Shown here one piece after another: positions 1 through 6,681 of a DNA stretch of 64,000 nt. The first letter of the stretch is position 1, and each line of letters starts with the position of its first letter. A program made the position numbers and the translations under genes. The notes below the pieces were generated by a model. That model was not told where the DNA came from and ran no database searches. It saw only the letters and a program-made list of their open reading frames with translations. Source of the DNA: a virus; IMG/VR virus record IMGVR_UViG_3300043787_000193, positions 1 through 64,000 of that record. One strand, 5' to 3'.

Positions 1-158
1 TGGCCCTCCTCAACTTACTCGGCGTAGTGCAGCACGCCATCGGCAACCTCAACTTAAACGATCCACCAGCCGCGCTCCGAACACTGTTGCGGGGGCTGGA
101 GTTCTACGACCAGGCAGTCGAAAACGAAAAGAAGTGCGCGGCTAAGGAGGCCGCTTAG
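1..158 (+). CDS. C-terminal end of an unrecognised small protein
   Basis: An open frame enters from the left edge (first whole codon at base 3) and ends at TAG 156-158. About 51 residues are visible. They read like a real protein (an amphipathic, Leu- and Asn-rich stretch, then an acidic and lysine-rich tail, ...ENEKKCAAKEAA). The stop lies 2 bases before the next ATG and the sequence AAGGAGG near its end serves as that gene's ribosome site, so the two are cotranscribed. I do not recognise the family; its start is outside the window. Confidence 0.6.
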   Translation, partial: ALLNLLGVVQHAIGNLNLNDPPAALRTLLRGLEFYDQAVENEKKCAAKEAA

Positions 159-160
159 TC

Positions 161-1465
161 ATGCCGTTCAAACCAGCAACCAAAGAAGTCGGATTCGTGA
201 AGGGAAGTATGTTCGGGCCGAACGGCACGGGCAAAACCACGCTGCTCGCCATGCTGCTCATCTATTTGTCAAAGACCTATCACAACAGCGCGCCCGTCGC
301 CTGGTTAGCTTCGGAGAAGGGCGTCGATTTCGTGCTCGACATCTTCAAGGCGGAAGGCGTACCGCTGCTGCTCAACCGTTCGCGTTCGTTTCTCGATCTG
401 CGGGCCGCATCAAAAGATGCGATCAAAGAGGGCTGCTGCGCGGTGGGCGTCGATTCCGTCTCTCACTACTGGCAGGACTTGTTTACCGAAGGCATGAAGG
501 CCAAGGGGCCGCGACTGGCGCGGATCGGGCGCATCAAGGAAGAGTGGGCGCCATTCGCTCAAGACTTCCAGGACTCGAACATTCACTACCTGGTGACGGG
601 GCGCATGGGCTTCATCTGGGATGAAGTCGAGTTGCTGAACGAGCGCGGCGAGATGGAGAAGGAAATCTCGAAGGGCGGCACGAAGATCAAGGCGGAAGGC
701 GACTTCGGCCACGAGCCGGACCTGGAGATCGAGACGGCGCGGATGGACGATCCCGACCTGGTGCGCTTCGACCAAGTGCGTGGGCGGGCACGGCGCAACT
801 TCAAATCGCAGATGATCCACGTCGCCACGGTGAAAAAGTGCCGGGTGTGGGCTCTCAACGGAAAAGCCTTCACCTGGAAGGACCAGTCCGCATACAAGCC
901 GGGATATTTCCAACAGGTCGCGGCATCGTTTCAGCCCTACTTCGATTCCATCGCCATCGGCGGCGGGCATGCCATCGCAAAATCGGAGCGCGGCGGCGCG
1001 GAAGTTCTGTTTCAATCAAACAGCGAATCGAGTGCCCACGAAGCCCACATTCAGCGCAAGTGCTTCCTGGAAGAACTGGACAATGAACTTTCGCATTGCT
1101 TCCCCGGTGGCGAGAAGCGGTCGAAGATCGACGCCATGTATCGCAACCTGACGCTTGAATTCCTCAACGGGTTCACTTCGTGGACGCGGATGGAAGAGGA
1201 AGTGCCGACGATCAACCTGCGGCGCAATGCGCTGATTGTCAAAGCGCTGCGGGCGCGGATGGATGCAGGCGAGAAGATCACCGACCAGGCCTCGTTCGCC
1301 GCACTCATGCACCTGTCGAGTGATGACGTGCTCAAACCAGGGCACGGAGTCACACTGATGGAACTCATGTTGGCGAAGAGCGTGGACGCGGTAAAGCCGA
1401 AGGGACCGCAACCCATCGTCCCCATCATGGATAATTGGCCGAATCGGGAAATCGCCGGAGACTAA
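161..1465 (+). CDS. Phage P-loop ATPase (AAA_24/RecA-like)
   Basis: 434 residues. A Walker A motif GPNGTGKTT lies at residues 19-27, and a hydrophobic strand ending in Asp (CCAVGVDS, about 92-99) fits Walker B. The architecture, with a short N-terminus before the P-loop and a long C-terminal half, matches the phage nucleotide-binding family AAA_24, whose members usually sit beside recombination or replication genes (family knowledge). The C-terminal third is helical and charged and I cannot assign it. The ATG follows a strong AAGGAGG with about 10-base spacing. It lies on the plus strand, opposite to the early operon it converges on. The exact DNA transaction is not visible from sequence. Confidence 0.85.
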   Translation: MPFKPATKEVGFVKGSMFGPNGTGKTTLLAMLLIYLSKTYHNSAPVAWLASEKGVDFVLDIFKAEGVPLLLNRSRSFLDLRAASKDAIKEGCCAVGVDSVSHYWQDLFTEGMKAKGPRLARIGRIKEEWAPFAQDFQDSNIHYLVTGRMGFIWDEVELLNERGEMEKEISKGGTKIKAEGDFGHEPDLEIETARMDDPDLVRFDQVRGRARRNFKSQMIHVATVKKCRVWALNGKAFTWKDQSAYKPGYFQQVAASFQPYFDSIAIGGGHAIAKSERGGAEVLFQSNSESSAHEAHIQRKCFLEELDNELSHCFPGGEKRSKIDAMYRNLTLEFLNGFTSWTRMEEEVPTINLRRNALIVKALRARMDAGEKITDQASFAALMHLSSDDVLKPGHGVTLMELMLAKSVDAVKPKGPQPIVPIMDNWPNREIAGD

Positions 1466-1557
1466 GATTGCTGGAACCTTACGGTGCTCAGGTGAACCGT
1501 CACAATTCCACCTTCCCGGCCCTCCACAGATGGGCTTGCGACGCCGGGAATAAACAG

Positions 1558-1585
1558 GAACGTCCGAGGGGAGGGGCGGACGTTC
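1558..1585. repeat. Inverted repeat between ATPase and zinc-finger gene
   Basis: A perfect 9-bp stem, GAACGTCCG (1558-1566) and CGGACGTTC (1577-1585), encloses a 10-base purine loop AGGGGAGGGG. It lies in the 149-base gap between the ATPase stop and the next ATG (1615). No T-run follows, so it is not a classic terminator; an operator, an attenuator or an mRNA-processing hairpin are all possible. Confidence 0.6.
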
Positions 1586-1614
1586 TAAACAACTTAACGA
1601 CAGGAAGACTGATC

Positions 1615-1851
1615 ATGGCACCCGAACTTTGTTTCTGCGGCGAAGAGTTAGACTACGCGGGCGAATGCTAGCAGGGAAGGATTACCGGCGGGCATCAGGG
1701 CAACTGCATCATCTGTGGCGAGAACGCACTGCTTGACGGCGAACGTTGCTGCTCGGCAGAGTGCGACGAGATGGCCGCTGCAGAATCCGCGGCGCGGCTC
1801 GAAGACGATCCCACATGGAAGGCGCAACTCGAAGCCGAAGGGCTGATGTAA
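1615..1851 (+). pseudogene. Small double zinc-finger protein interrupted by in-frame TAG
   Basis: Reading from ATG 1615, 18 codons (MAPELCFCGEELDYAGEC) end at TAG 1669-1671. The same frame then continues for 59 more codons to TAA 1849-1851. The continuation holds a clear zinc ribbon (CIICGENALLDGERCCSAEC) and an acidic helical tail, so the whole 78-codon frame looks like one small protein with CxC, CxxC and CxxxC clusters. TAG is used as a normal stop elsewhere (for example at 156, 2552, 5637 and 46906), so global recoding is unlikely. A CAG-to-TAG nonsense change is simplest, since the next codon is CAG; leaky readthrough is the alternative. The ATG has GGAAG about 8 bases upstream. Confidence 0.55.
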
Positions 1852-1871
1852 CAGCCAGGTCGAAACCGGGT

Positions 1872-1997
1872 TTAAGTCTGGAGGGTCAGCGTGCTCAGAC
1901 CTTCGAGAATGCGGCGGACGTCTTCCCTCAGACGGGGGCTCTGGGTCAGTTGGTTGACCTGCTCCATCAGTTCGGAAAGGAGTTGATCACGGGTCAT
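1872..1997 (-). CDS. 41-residue hypothetical protein, last gene of early operon
   Basis: The start ATG (1997-1995) overlaps the stop of the upstream methyltransferase in an ATGA arrangement, implying translational coupling. The 41-residue product (MTRDQLLSELMEQVNQL...) is mostly one or two amphipathic helices with no cysteines. I do not recognise it. It is the promoter-distal end of the minus-strand early operon and converges on the plus-strand zinc-finger gene with only 20 bases between stops; I see no terminator hairpin in that gap. Confidence 0.55.
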   Translation of the reverse strand: MTRDQLLSELMEQVNQLTQSPRLREDVRRILEGLSTLTLQT

Positions 1998-2548
1998 GGC
2001 TTCTTCGCCTCCACAAAAAATCGGACTCCCTCGTGCCGGCACTTGATCTCCGACAATCCCGCCTGCTGCAAAGCCTTCTCCATCCCGCGCTCCGTCTGGC
2101 AACACTCGCTCTTGCCGCCCACCGTCCACACTTTCCCAGTGCAGTGGAATACGAAACCGTTCAGCAAGACAAACATTCGGAACAACATCGCCTTCGGACT
2201 GGGGAACGCCTGACGAAACTCGCTGCAGGTGAATCTAGGGCTGTGCAGCGTGGCCCGGAAGATGCCTCCTGAATGGAGAACGCGGTGGATCTCGGAAAGG
2301 GTTTTCGGGATATGCATATAGGGCAAGGCTATGGAGCACACGACGGAGGAGACGCTCGAATCGGGCAAGGGCAGGGCTTCGCCTCGTCCGTGAAGATAGC
2401 GCCAGCCGCGGGATGAGTTCTTCTGGCGGGCCAGTTCTAAAGCGGAATCGTTGATGTCCACTCCTATGAGGGAGGATTCTTCCGGGATGCCGAATTTTCG
2501 CCAGGAGTCGCCGGCGCCGCAACCTAAATCTAGGATCATGGTGCTCAT
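1994..2548 (-). CDS. SAM-dependent methyltransferase, class I
   Basis: 184 residues with motif I DLGCGAG at residues 7-13, an acidic motif II (GVDIND) and a later SVVCSIALPYMHIP strand typical of the Methyltransf_11 group (family knowledge). The N-terminus is short, so motif I begins almost at the start. The substrate is not evident: small-molecule, protein or base methylation are all possible. ATG 2548 lies just after the TAG of the upstream gene (2552). The C-terminal third carries several cysteines (FHCTGKVW, SECCQTE) that may be structural. It overlaps the downstream 41-residue gene by 4 bases. Confidence 0.8.
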   Translation of the reverse strand: MSTMILDLGCGAGDSWRKFGIPEESSLIGVDINDSALELARQKNSSRGWRYLHGRGEALPLPDSSVSSVVCSIALPYMHIPKTLSEIHRVLHSGGIFRATLHSPRFTCSEFRQAFPSPKAMLFRMFVLLNGFVFHCTGKVWTVGGKSECCQTERGMEKALQQAGLSEIKCRHEGVRFFVEAKKP

Positions 2549-2551
2549 GGT

Positions 2552-2791
2552 CTATGGGTTCCTCTCTTCGGGCGCGGGGCTACCGGGTCCCTGCCCTCGG
2601 GCTTGCGTGCTCGTTGCGTAGGGCGTGAAGTGCGGGTTGCCTTCGTTGAGGCGGTTCAACAGTTCGCACGCCCTTTTCCATGAGACGATGCGTTCGCCCG
2701 CCACACCCGCGCCGAGGAGCATCAGCACTAACTGGTAATCGTCCCGGCTCAGGGCGAGGATCACTTGCCCGTTCTCTTCGCGGTAGCTCAC
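2552..2791 (-). CDS. 79-residue hypothetical protein
   Basis: Starts at GTG (2791-2789), overlapping the TGA of the upstream gene as GTGA, with GGAAAGGA just upstream as ribosome site. The first 50 residues (MSYREENGQVILALSRDDYQ...) look folded, while the last 25 are Pro/Gly-rich and probably disordered. The longer upstream reading of this frame is arginine- and leucine-rich and shadows the neighbouring gene, so I rejected it. No family recognised. Confidence 0.6.
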   Translation of the reverse strand: MSYREENGQVILALSRDDYQLVLMLLGAGVAGERIVSWKRACELLNRLNEGNPHFTPYATSTQARGQGPGSPAPEERNP

Positions 2792-3381
2792 TGTGACTTC
2801 CTTTCCGTGCTCATCTCCACCCGCGCTCCCAAGCACAGGCTCCAAGGCCAGCGCATCGGTTCTTTCGGGGCGAAGCGGACTAGCAAATCGTAGTAGTCGG
2901 TGTAGGCTCCGGGCTTCTCGGAGCGGATGTTCGCGTGGATGCTCAACTCGTGCGGGTAAGGGCGCTGGGCGCAGGAGCAGAGCAGCGGGGCGTCGTAAGC
3001 AAAGGAATTTTCCTTGAGCCAGAGCGCGGTCCATTCAGCGCGAGTCAGGGTGACAGAACGCTGATTGGCATCCTTCGCCTCGGCTATTTTTTCTTCAGCC
3101 AATTCGAGCGGCGTAGCAGGAGTGGACTGTGCGCGGCGTTTCGCTTCGTGATAGCGAGCCGTGGCACTTTCTCTCTGCCGGTCCATCTCGCGCTTTTCGG
3201 CGGAGGCGTTGTAAGACTTCGTGCCCACTCCGTAGGACGTGACCGCGGCCGCCGCGCGCGCATTCAATTCCTCCGCGCTGAGAAACGTGTGACCGCCTTC
3301 GTGGTAAGCATTCGAGGTGCAACCGGGAAAGTCGCAGGGAACTGGATCGCCGGAGAAGTCGAGTTGAAAGGCGGCGCTCAC
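2788..3381 (-). CDS. Hypothetical protein with C2H2-like zinc site
   Basis: 197 residues from a GTG start (3381-3379) that overlaps the previous stop as GTGA. An N-terminal CDFPGCTSNAYHEGGH segment (residues 16-31) has the spacing C-x4-C-x5-H-x3-H and probably binds zinc. A charged, Ala/Glu/Lys-rich helical region follows (about 60-110), then a compact C-terminal part with a CSC pair. The function is unknown; its place in the early operon suggests nucleic-acid binding or a regulatory role (inference only). Confidence 0.65.
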   Translation of the reverse strand: MSAAFQLDFSGDPVPCDFPGCTSNAYHEGGHTFLSAEELNARAAAAVTSYGVGTKSYNASAEKREMDRQRESATARYHEAKRRAQSTPATPLELAEEKIAEAKDANQRSVTLTRAEWTALWLKENSFAYDAPLLCSCAQRPYPHELSIHANIRSEKPGAYTDYYDLLVRFAPKEPMRWPWSLCLGARVEMSTERKSQ

Positions 3382-3551
3382 AGCTTTTTCTCCTCTCGCA
3401 GCGCTTTCTCGATCTCATAAATCGGTTCGCCGGTTTTTGCCGCCACACCCGCCAGCACTCGCGCCCGTTCCCAGAGAGGCATCCCGAGCAGCCTTTCGCG
3501 CAGTTCGGCTAATTCGGCGGAGACGGTGGAGCGGGGAAAGTGCTGGGTCAT
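3378..3551 (-). CDS. 57-residue helical protein, duplicated 5' end
   Basis: ATG 3551-3549 overlaps the upstream stop (ATGA). The product begins MTQHFPRSTV, the same ten residues as the zinc microprotein starting at 3852, because the DNA around the start is a near-perfect copy (3522-3556 and 3823-3857). The rest is one charged helical domain (AELAELRERLLGMPLWERAR...). It may be a small DNA-binding or partner protein; no family recognised. Confidence 0.55.
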   Translation of the reverse strand: MTQHFPRSTVSAELAELRERLLGMPLWERARVLAGVAAKTGEPIYEIEKALREEKKL

Positions 3552-3556
3552 CGCGC
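3522..3556. repeat. 35-bp direct repeat, copy 1
   Basis: Identical to 3823-3857 except for one base. It covers the start codon and first ten codons of the 57-residue gene on the minus strand, plus the coupled stop of the gene upstream. The copies are 301 bp apart. Confidence 0.9.
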
Positions 3557-3736
3557 ACTCACCGGATAACGCACAACGTTGATGGACTGAACGTCGCCTT
3601 CCATGCCTATCTTCATGAATTCCACTTGTCGCTGCGCGGCGGAGCGTGAGGGAAATTTCGCAACGACGTTCCCCAAACCGTCGCACAACCACTGCTCGTT
3701 CCCATCTTCGTCGATAACTTTGATCGCGTATTTCAT
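3548..3736 (-). CDS. 62-residue hypothetical protein
   Basis: Starts at ATG 3736-3734 with GGAAGG seven bases upstream, overlapping the stop of the upstream 39-residue zinc protein. The product (MKYAIKVIDEDGNEQWLCDG...) has the look of a small beta-rich domain: alternating hydrophobics, a central Gly-Asn turn and a basic helix SRSAAQRQVEF. It resembles many short phage early proteins but I cannot name a family. Confidence 0.6.
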   Translation of the reverse strand: MKYAIKVIDEDGNEQWLCDGLGNVVAKFPSRSAAQRQVEFMKIGMEGDVQSINVVRYPVSAR

Positions 3737-3852
3737 CGTGGAACCTTCCGATCCAGCAGGCACATGATTCCAGCGCAGAAGCGGCCTCTGCTAATTTCTC
3801 GACCGCATCTTTCGCATCTAACGACGGTGGAGCGGGGGAAGTGCTGGGTCAT
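3733..3852 (-). CDS. 39-residue zinc-ribbon microprotein
   Basis: ATG 3852-3850 overlaps the stop of the radical SAM gene (ATGA) and its own TGA overlaps the next ATG. The product starts MTQHFPRSTV and continues with CERCGREISRGRFCAGIMC, a four-cysteine site (CxxC...C...C) expected to bind zinc. Its length, coupling at both ends and Cys pattern support a real gene despite its size. The shared N-terminus with the gene at 3551 arises from a 35-bp duplication. Role unknown; similar tiny ribbons often modulate nucleic-acid enzymes (inference). Confidence 0.6.
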   Translation of the reverse strand: MTQHFPRSTVVRCERCGREISRGRFCAGIMCLLDRKVPR

Positions 3853-3857
3853 CGCGC
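3823..3857. repeat. 35-bp direct repeat, copy 2
   Basis: The partner of 3522-3556 with one mismatch. It spans the start of the 39-residue zinc microprotein and the stop of the radical SAM gene. Confidence 0.9.
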
Positions 3858-4697
3858 TGCCTCTTTGTGTTGATAGAACCATTGCATCAGTCGGCGGCGC
3901 TCGTAATCGTTCCAGCCGAGTTCAGCTTGGCGCGGCGTGACGATGTTTCTTTCGAGCGCGTCGAGTTCGTGAAACCACATGGGCAGCGGCTTGATTCCGT
4001 GGCCTTCAACGTATTCGCAGACCTTCCAGCATTCATCGGGCGACGTGCCGAAGGCCATCAGGCAGTAGCAACGAATATTCCGCTTTGCCACTCCCGCTGA
4101 AAGAAGTTTGTCGAGTGCGCGATCCCACGCATCCACATAGCTCATTGAATCGAGCGCGAGGCGAACGGTCGGGCGCTTGATTCGCGCAATTCTCTGGGCG
4201 TGGTGCTCTGTGACGAGTCGCGCATCGGTGCCTTGATTAAAGTCGCACCATCCCCATCTTTCGAGACGGTCACAAACCCGGTCGAAGTGTGCTATCGAGT
4301 TCGCCAGCAGATTGTTATCCGCTGTGACCGGTAGGTCGGGCCAATCTTCCAACTCTACTTGCCGCTTGCCGAACTTTGCGAGAGCCTGAGCGCCTTCCAC
4401 ATTCGGGACAGAGCAGAACTTGCACATGCGGATACAGCCAATCGAAGTGCGCGTTGCCAGCGGATTCCAGCGTTGAAGCACTCCCGGATAATCGCCGCCG
4501 ATCTCCGCGTTAAGGCCAAATAGAACCTGCGGCATCAGCCCCACGGCAGGACCCCCGATCCGCACCCGGCGCGGTTGCATGGCTTCGGCATACTTCCGAG
4601 CCATCGGCAAATCCCAAGTGAAAACAACAGAGATACACAGCGCATCGCCATCGTCCCACGTTAGAATTCCGCCGCGCCAGATGTGCTCAACTTTCAC
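3849..4697 (-). CDS. Radical SAM-like Fe-S protein
   Basis: 282 residues from GTG 4697-4695, preceded by GGAAGGGG at good spacing; the longer reading to 4769 is less likely. Residues 88-95 (CIRMCKFC) give the CX3CX2C motif that ligates the 4Fe-4S cluster of radical SAM enzymes. The N-terminal strand-rich part with a GGPAVGLMP loop recalls the region before the cluster in B12-binding radical SAM proteins, but a full B12 domain is not evident. The remainder (charged strands and helices, e.g. FNQGTDARLVTEHHAQRI) fits a TIM-barrel core. The substrate is unknown; modification of nucleobases, RNA or a protein is possible. It is embedded in the early operon and coupled to the next gene. Confidence 0.75.
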   Translation of the reverse strand: MKVEHIWRGGILTWDDGDALCISVVFTWDLPMARKYAEAMQPRRVRIGGPAVGLMPQVLFGLNAEIGGDYPGVLQRWNPLATRTSIGCIRMCKFCSVPNVEGAQALAKFGKRQVELEDWPDLPVTADNNLLANSIAHFDRVCDRLERWGWCDFNQGTDARLVTEHHAQRIARIKRPTVRLALDSMSYVDAWDRALDKLLSAGVAKRNIRCYCLMAFGTSPDECWKVCEYVEGHGIKPLPMWFHELDALERNIVTPRQAELGWNDYERRRLMQWFYQHKEAAR

Positions 4698-4714
4698 GTC
4701 GCCCCTTCCTTTCC

Positions 4715-4897
4715 TCACCGAGCTCCGGCAATCTCTGCTGCAACTGCCGCCTGAGCCAACGTCGAACACGGGCCAGCAATGTGCTGATCGCAGTGATAAA
4801 TTTTTTCGTCGCGGTCAAGGTCATGTTCGATCATGCGAACGCGCCGCACAAACCAAGCATCTCCATCGAACACGATTAATATTCGGCCAAGTTGCAC
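4715..4897 (-). CDS. 60-residue hypothetical protein
   Basis: Starts at GTG 4897 after an AGGAAAGGAA ribosome site and ends in TGAGGAAAGG, which supplies the ribosome site of the radical SAM gene. The N-terminal half (ILIVFDGDAWFVRRVRMIEHD) is beta-like, with a CDQH segment and an Ala-rich helical end. It is possibly a small regulatory or structural protein; no family recognised. Confidence 0.55.
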   Translation of the reverse strand: MQLGRILIVFDGDAWFVRRVRMIEHDLDRDEKIYHCDQHIAGPCSTLAQAAVAAEIAGAR

Positions 4898-4907
4898 GCC
4901 TAGGTTC

Positions 4908-4930
4908 CTTTCCTCAGGGCCTCCGCCGCC
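4908..4930. repeat. Partial copy of the early-operon junction repeat
   Basis: 22 of 23 bases match 5215-5237. On the minus strand this is the stretch that, in the full copies, carries the end of one gene and the TGAGGAAAG ribosome-binding stretch of the next. Here it lies between the genes at 4935 and 4897. Confidence 0.75.
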
Positions 4931-4934
4931 TCGC

Positions 4935-5201
4935 TCAACGCGCAGCCTCCGACATCAGAAGCAGCAACTCAAAATACCTTTGCTCCCAACCTGCATTACC
5001 GGGAGTGATTACATCCATCTCGGCTAATTTGCCTTCGATCAGGGCGCGCAGTCCATGCAGTTCTGTCTCTCGCGTCTCTAGCCTCTTTTGATCCCCAGCG
5101 ATTGCTTGGCGTAACTCAGCGATGTCCCGCCGTGTCCGAATAAAATCCTCACACGTCATCTGTAAGCTTCTGACTCCTTCGGCATTTGGCTTGCCGCTCA
5201 C
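4935..5201 (-). CDS. 88-residue coiled-coil hypothetical protein
   Basis: The best start is GTG 5201-5199, five bases after GGAGGA inside the 43-bp repeat; an internal ATG at 5159 lacks a good ribosome site. The middle is a long charged helix (RRDIAELRQAIAGDQKRLETR) typical of a short coiled coil, followed by a small helical C-terminus. It has no cysteines and no recognised family. Confidence 0.55.
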   Translation of the reverse strand: MSGKPNAEGVRSLQMTCEDFIRTRRDIAELRQAIAGDQKRLETRETELHGLRALIEGKLAEMDVITPGNAGWEQRYFELLLLMSEAAR

Positions 5202-5237
5202 GCGCTCCTCCGATCTTTCCTCAGGGTCTCCGCCGCC
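5195..5237. repeat. 43-bp junction repeat, copy A
   Basis: Matches 5451-5493 with a single mismatch. On the minus strand it contains a stop codon, GAGGAAAGATCGGAGGAGC as ribosome site and GTGAGC as the start of the next gene. The repeat has therefore duplicated a complete translational junction. Confidence 0.9.
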
Positions 5238-5457
5238 CTTCAACTGGAACCACGTCAAAGATAAAGTTGCCGATTTCATCCATCGTCAGTTTGTCCGAAA
5301 AGTGCTTCATCATTGCCGCTCGGAGATATTCCCGGTCGGCACGTCCAATCTTAAGTAGCCGATATACCTCCGCCAGTTCTTCACGCGAAAGCAGAATGCC
5401 GCGCCCTTCGCCGCAGTGGACCGCGATTCGTGTCCTCAAGTTAAGCTCTTCGCTCAC
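5221..5457 (-). CDS. 78-residue hypothetical protein
   Basis: GTG 5457-5455 lies in copy B of the 43-bp repeat, overlaps the stop of the upstream gene and follows GGAGGAGC. It ends at TGA 5223-5221 inside copy A. The sequence (MSEELNLRTRIAVHCGEGRG...) is a small helical domain with no obvious motif. Because both ends lie in repeat copies, it may be a cassette inserted or duplicated with its junction. Confidence 0.6.
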   Translation of the reverse strand: MSEELNLRTRIAVHCGEGRGILLSREELAEVYRLLKIGRADREYLRAAMMKHFSDKLTMDEIGNFIFDVVPVEGRRRP

Positions 5458-5493
5458 GCGCTCCTCCGATCTTTCCTCAGAGTCTCCGCCGCC
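5451..5493. repeat. 43-bp junction repeat, copy B
   Basis: The counterpart of 5195-5237. In this copy the repeat encodes the C-terminus AAETLRKDRRSA of the 59-residue gene and the GTG start of the 78-residue gene. Confidence 0.9.
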
Positions 5494-5633
5494 TTCAATC
5501 CGGACTTTCTTCTGGTTCGCAAGGTTTTGCGAAAATGCGCCAGCAGCGCGGCTCTGGCTTCATCCGATGCGCAGCGGGATAACTGCTCCTGTTCGCGCCG
5601 GATGCGGATTCGATCTTCGTTGCTCAAACTCAT
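5454..5633 (-). CDS. 59-residue basic helical protein
   Basis: ATG 5633 follows the TAG of the HNH gene by three bases. It encodes a basic helical protein (MSLSNEDRIRIRREQEQ...FRKTLRTRRKSGLKAAE) and ends at TGA 5456-5454, which overlaps the next GTG. Its C-terminal 13 codons lie in the junction repeat. The high Arg/Lys content suggests nucleic-acid binding (inference). Confidence 0.55.
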   Translation of the reverse strand: MSLSNEDRIRIRREQEQLSRCASDEARAALLAHFRKTLRTRRKSGLKAAETLRKDRRSA

Positions 5634-5636
5634 GCG

Positions 5637-6032
5637 CTACGCCTCGCGTCTCCGCCGGTTGTAGGTCGCCCGCCTATGGCAGTTCGCGCATCGAACCTCG
5701 CACTTTCCAACCTCGATTACTATTTTCGCCAGCGCAGTGCGGTGCTGCACCAGTTGGCAAATGTCCGCTACTTTTGAGCCGCGAACATGATCGAACTCAA
5801 GAACGATGGGGTCCGATTCGCCACAATCTACGCATGGGTGCACCGCGAAGTAATCGCGCACCCATTGCTGCAAGATCTTGCGCTTCTGTGCATTCTTGCG
5901 GCGGTGATACTCCGGGTGTGAATTGTTCCATTTCTTCACATGGCGAGATTTGGCCTTCAGATAGGCCCGGTATCTAACCGGATCTGCCTTGATCGCCTCG
6001 TACCGCTCTCTGTCGTAGTCAGCTCTCGTCAA
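5637..6032 (-). CDS. HNH endonuclease-like protein
   Basis: 131 residues. Two CxxC pairs (C67/C70 and C115/C118) and the core EFDHVRG (D81-H82) followed by CANCHR (H119) match a Cys-containing HNH fold, where the cysteines bind structural zinc and the histidines hold the catalytic metal (family knowledge). The N-terminal 55 residues are basic and helical (RAYLKAKSRHVKKW...), as in homing or phage HNH nucleases. The start is TTG 6032-6030, overlapping the upstream stop as TTGA, with AGGAAAGGAG upstream. It may act in packaging, as a free-standing homing nuclease, or in host DNA degradation. Confidence 0.8.
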   Translation of the reverse strand: MTRADYDRERYEAIKADPVRYRAYLKAKSRHVKKWNNSHPEYHRRKNAQKRKILQQWVRDYFAVHPCVDCGESDPIVLEFDHVRGSKVADICQLVQHRTALAKIVIEVGKCEVRCANCHRRATYNRRRREA

Positions 6033-6238
6033 GCGGCCCTACTCCTTTCCTCGCGGCGGATGTTTGCTGTTGGCAAGCTCACCACCAGATCGTCGGATGG
6101 CTGGGCAGGGCCCCGGAATACTTTCACCAACAGTTGTGCCGCGTAGACAAAAAGAATTGCCGGAACAAATCCAGTAAGGACCAGAATCTTCCCCACACAG
6201 TGAGCCAGCAGGGAGAGGTTCGAGAAAAGGGTGGTCAT
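6029..6238 (-). CDS. 69-residue membrane protein
   Basis: One long hydrophobic stretch (LLAHCVGKILVLTGFVPAILFVYAA, about residues 10-34) can span the membrane once or form a hairpin; the C-terminus is polar and basic. It is coupled to its neighbours by ATGA (start) and TTGA (stop) overlaps. It could be a superinfection-exclusion or host-modifying protein, but nothing specific identifies it. Confidence 0.6.
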   Translation of the reverse strand: MTTLFSNLSLLAHCVGKILVLTGFVPAILFVYAAQLLVKVFRGPAQPSDDLVVSLPTANIRREERSRAA

Positions 6239-6681
6239 GCGGTTTTCTCCGCACGGTAGATTGCGAAAAAGTTTCCCTGACGCGGCCTGTCAATCGGCGT
6301 GCCCATCCAGCCCAGAAAGCAAACACGTCCGCGAATCCAGCGAATTTCGGCACGATCTTTCACGAGTTCATGGAACCATCCGGTGCTCGTGTCGCACGGC
6401 AGCAGCGCAACGACCAGCGAAGCGCGACCCCGACTCGTCTCCTCGATTGCTTTTTCCAGCCACGGCGCAGGCTTGCTGTAGGGCGGATTCAGGAACACTC
6501 TGCCGTGCCAGTTTCGCCGCAACCCATCTTCGCGCACGGTGAAGAAATGCGGAGCCTTCGCGGTTCGCGGCGTGGCGCACGGATCAAGATCGAACGGCCC
6601 AAAATCCCGCGCAATATCCCGCACGACGTCCACGGGCGTTGCCCAGTGATCCGTTGTCCACCACTTTGGTCGACGTCTCAT
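6235..6681 (-). CDS. Phage DNA N6-adenine methyltransferase (Dam type)
   Basis: 148 residues from ATG 6681, which overlaps the previous stop as ATGA. It starts with the typical TTDHWATPVDVVRDIARDFGPFDLDPCAT of phage Dam proteins and has the catalytic NPPYS at residues 65-69. The enzyme would methylate adenine in phage or host DNA, for restriction evasion or regulation (family knowledge). The length is near the family norm of 150-180. The longer reading to 6735 only adds a stretch overlapping the upstream gene. Confidence 0.9.
   Translation of the reverse strand: MRRRPKWWTTDHWATPVDVVRDIARDFGPFDLDPCATPRTAKAPHFFTVREDGLRRNWHGRVFLNPPYSKPAPWLEKAIEETSRGRASLVVALLPCDTSTGWFHELVKDRAEIRWIRGRVCFLGWMGTPIDRPRQGNFFAIYRAEKTA

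Noticed and set aside
410-1015. Minus-strand frames inside the ATPase gene
   Set aside because: They lack ribosome sites and are the antisense shadow of the well-supported plus-strand ATPase.
1669-1671. Genome-wide reassignment of TAG
   Set aside because: TAG ends several genes at natural positions (156, 2552, 5637, 46906, 54837), so this stop is not evidence of an altered code.
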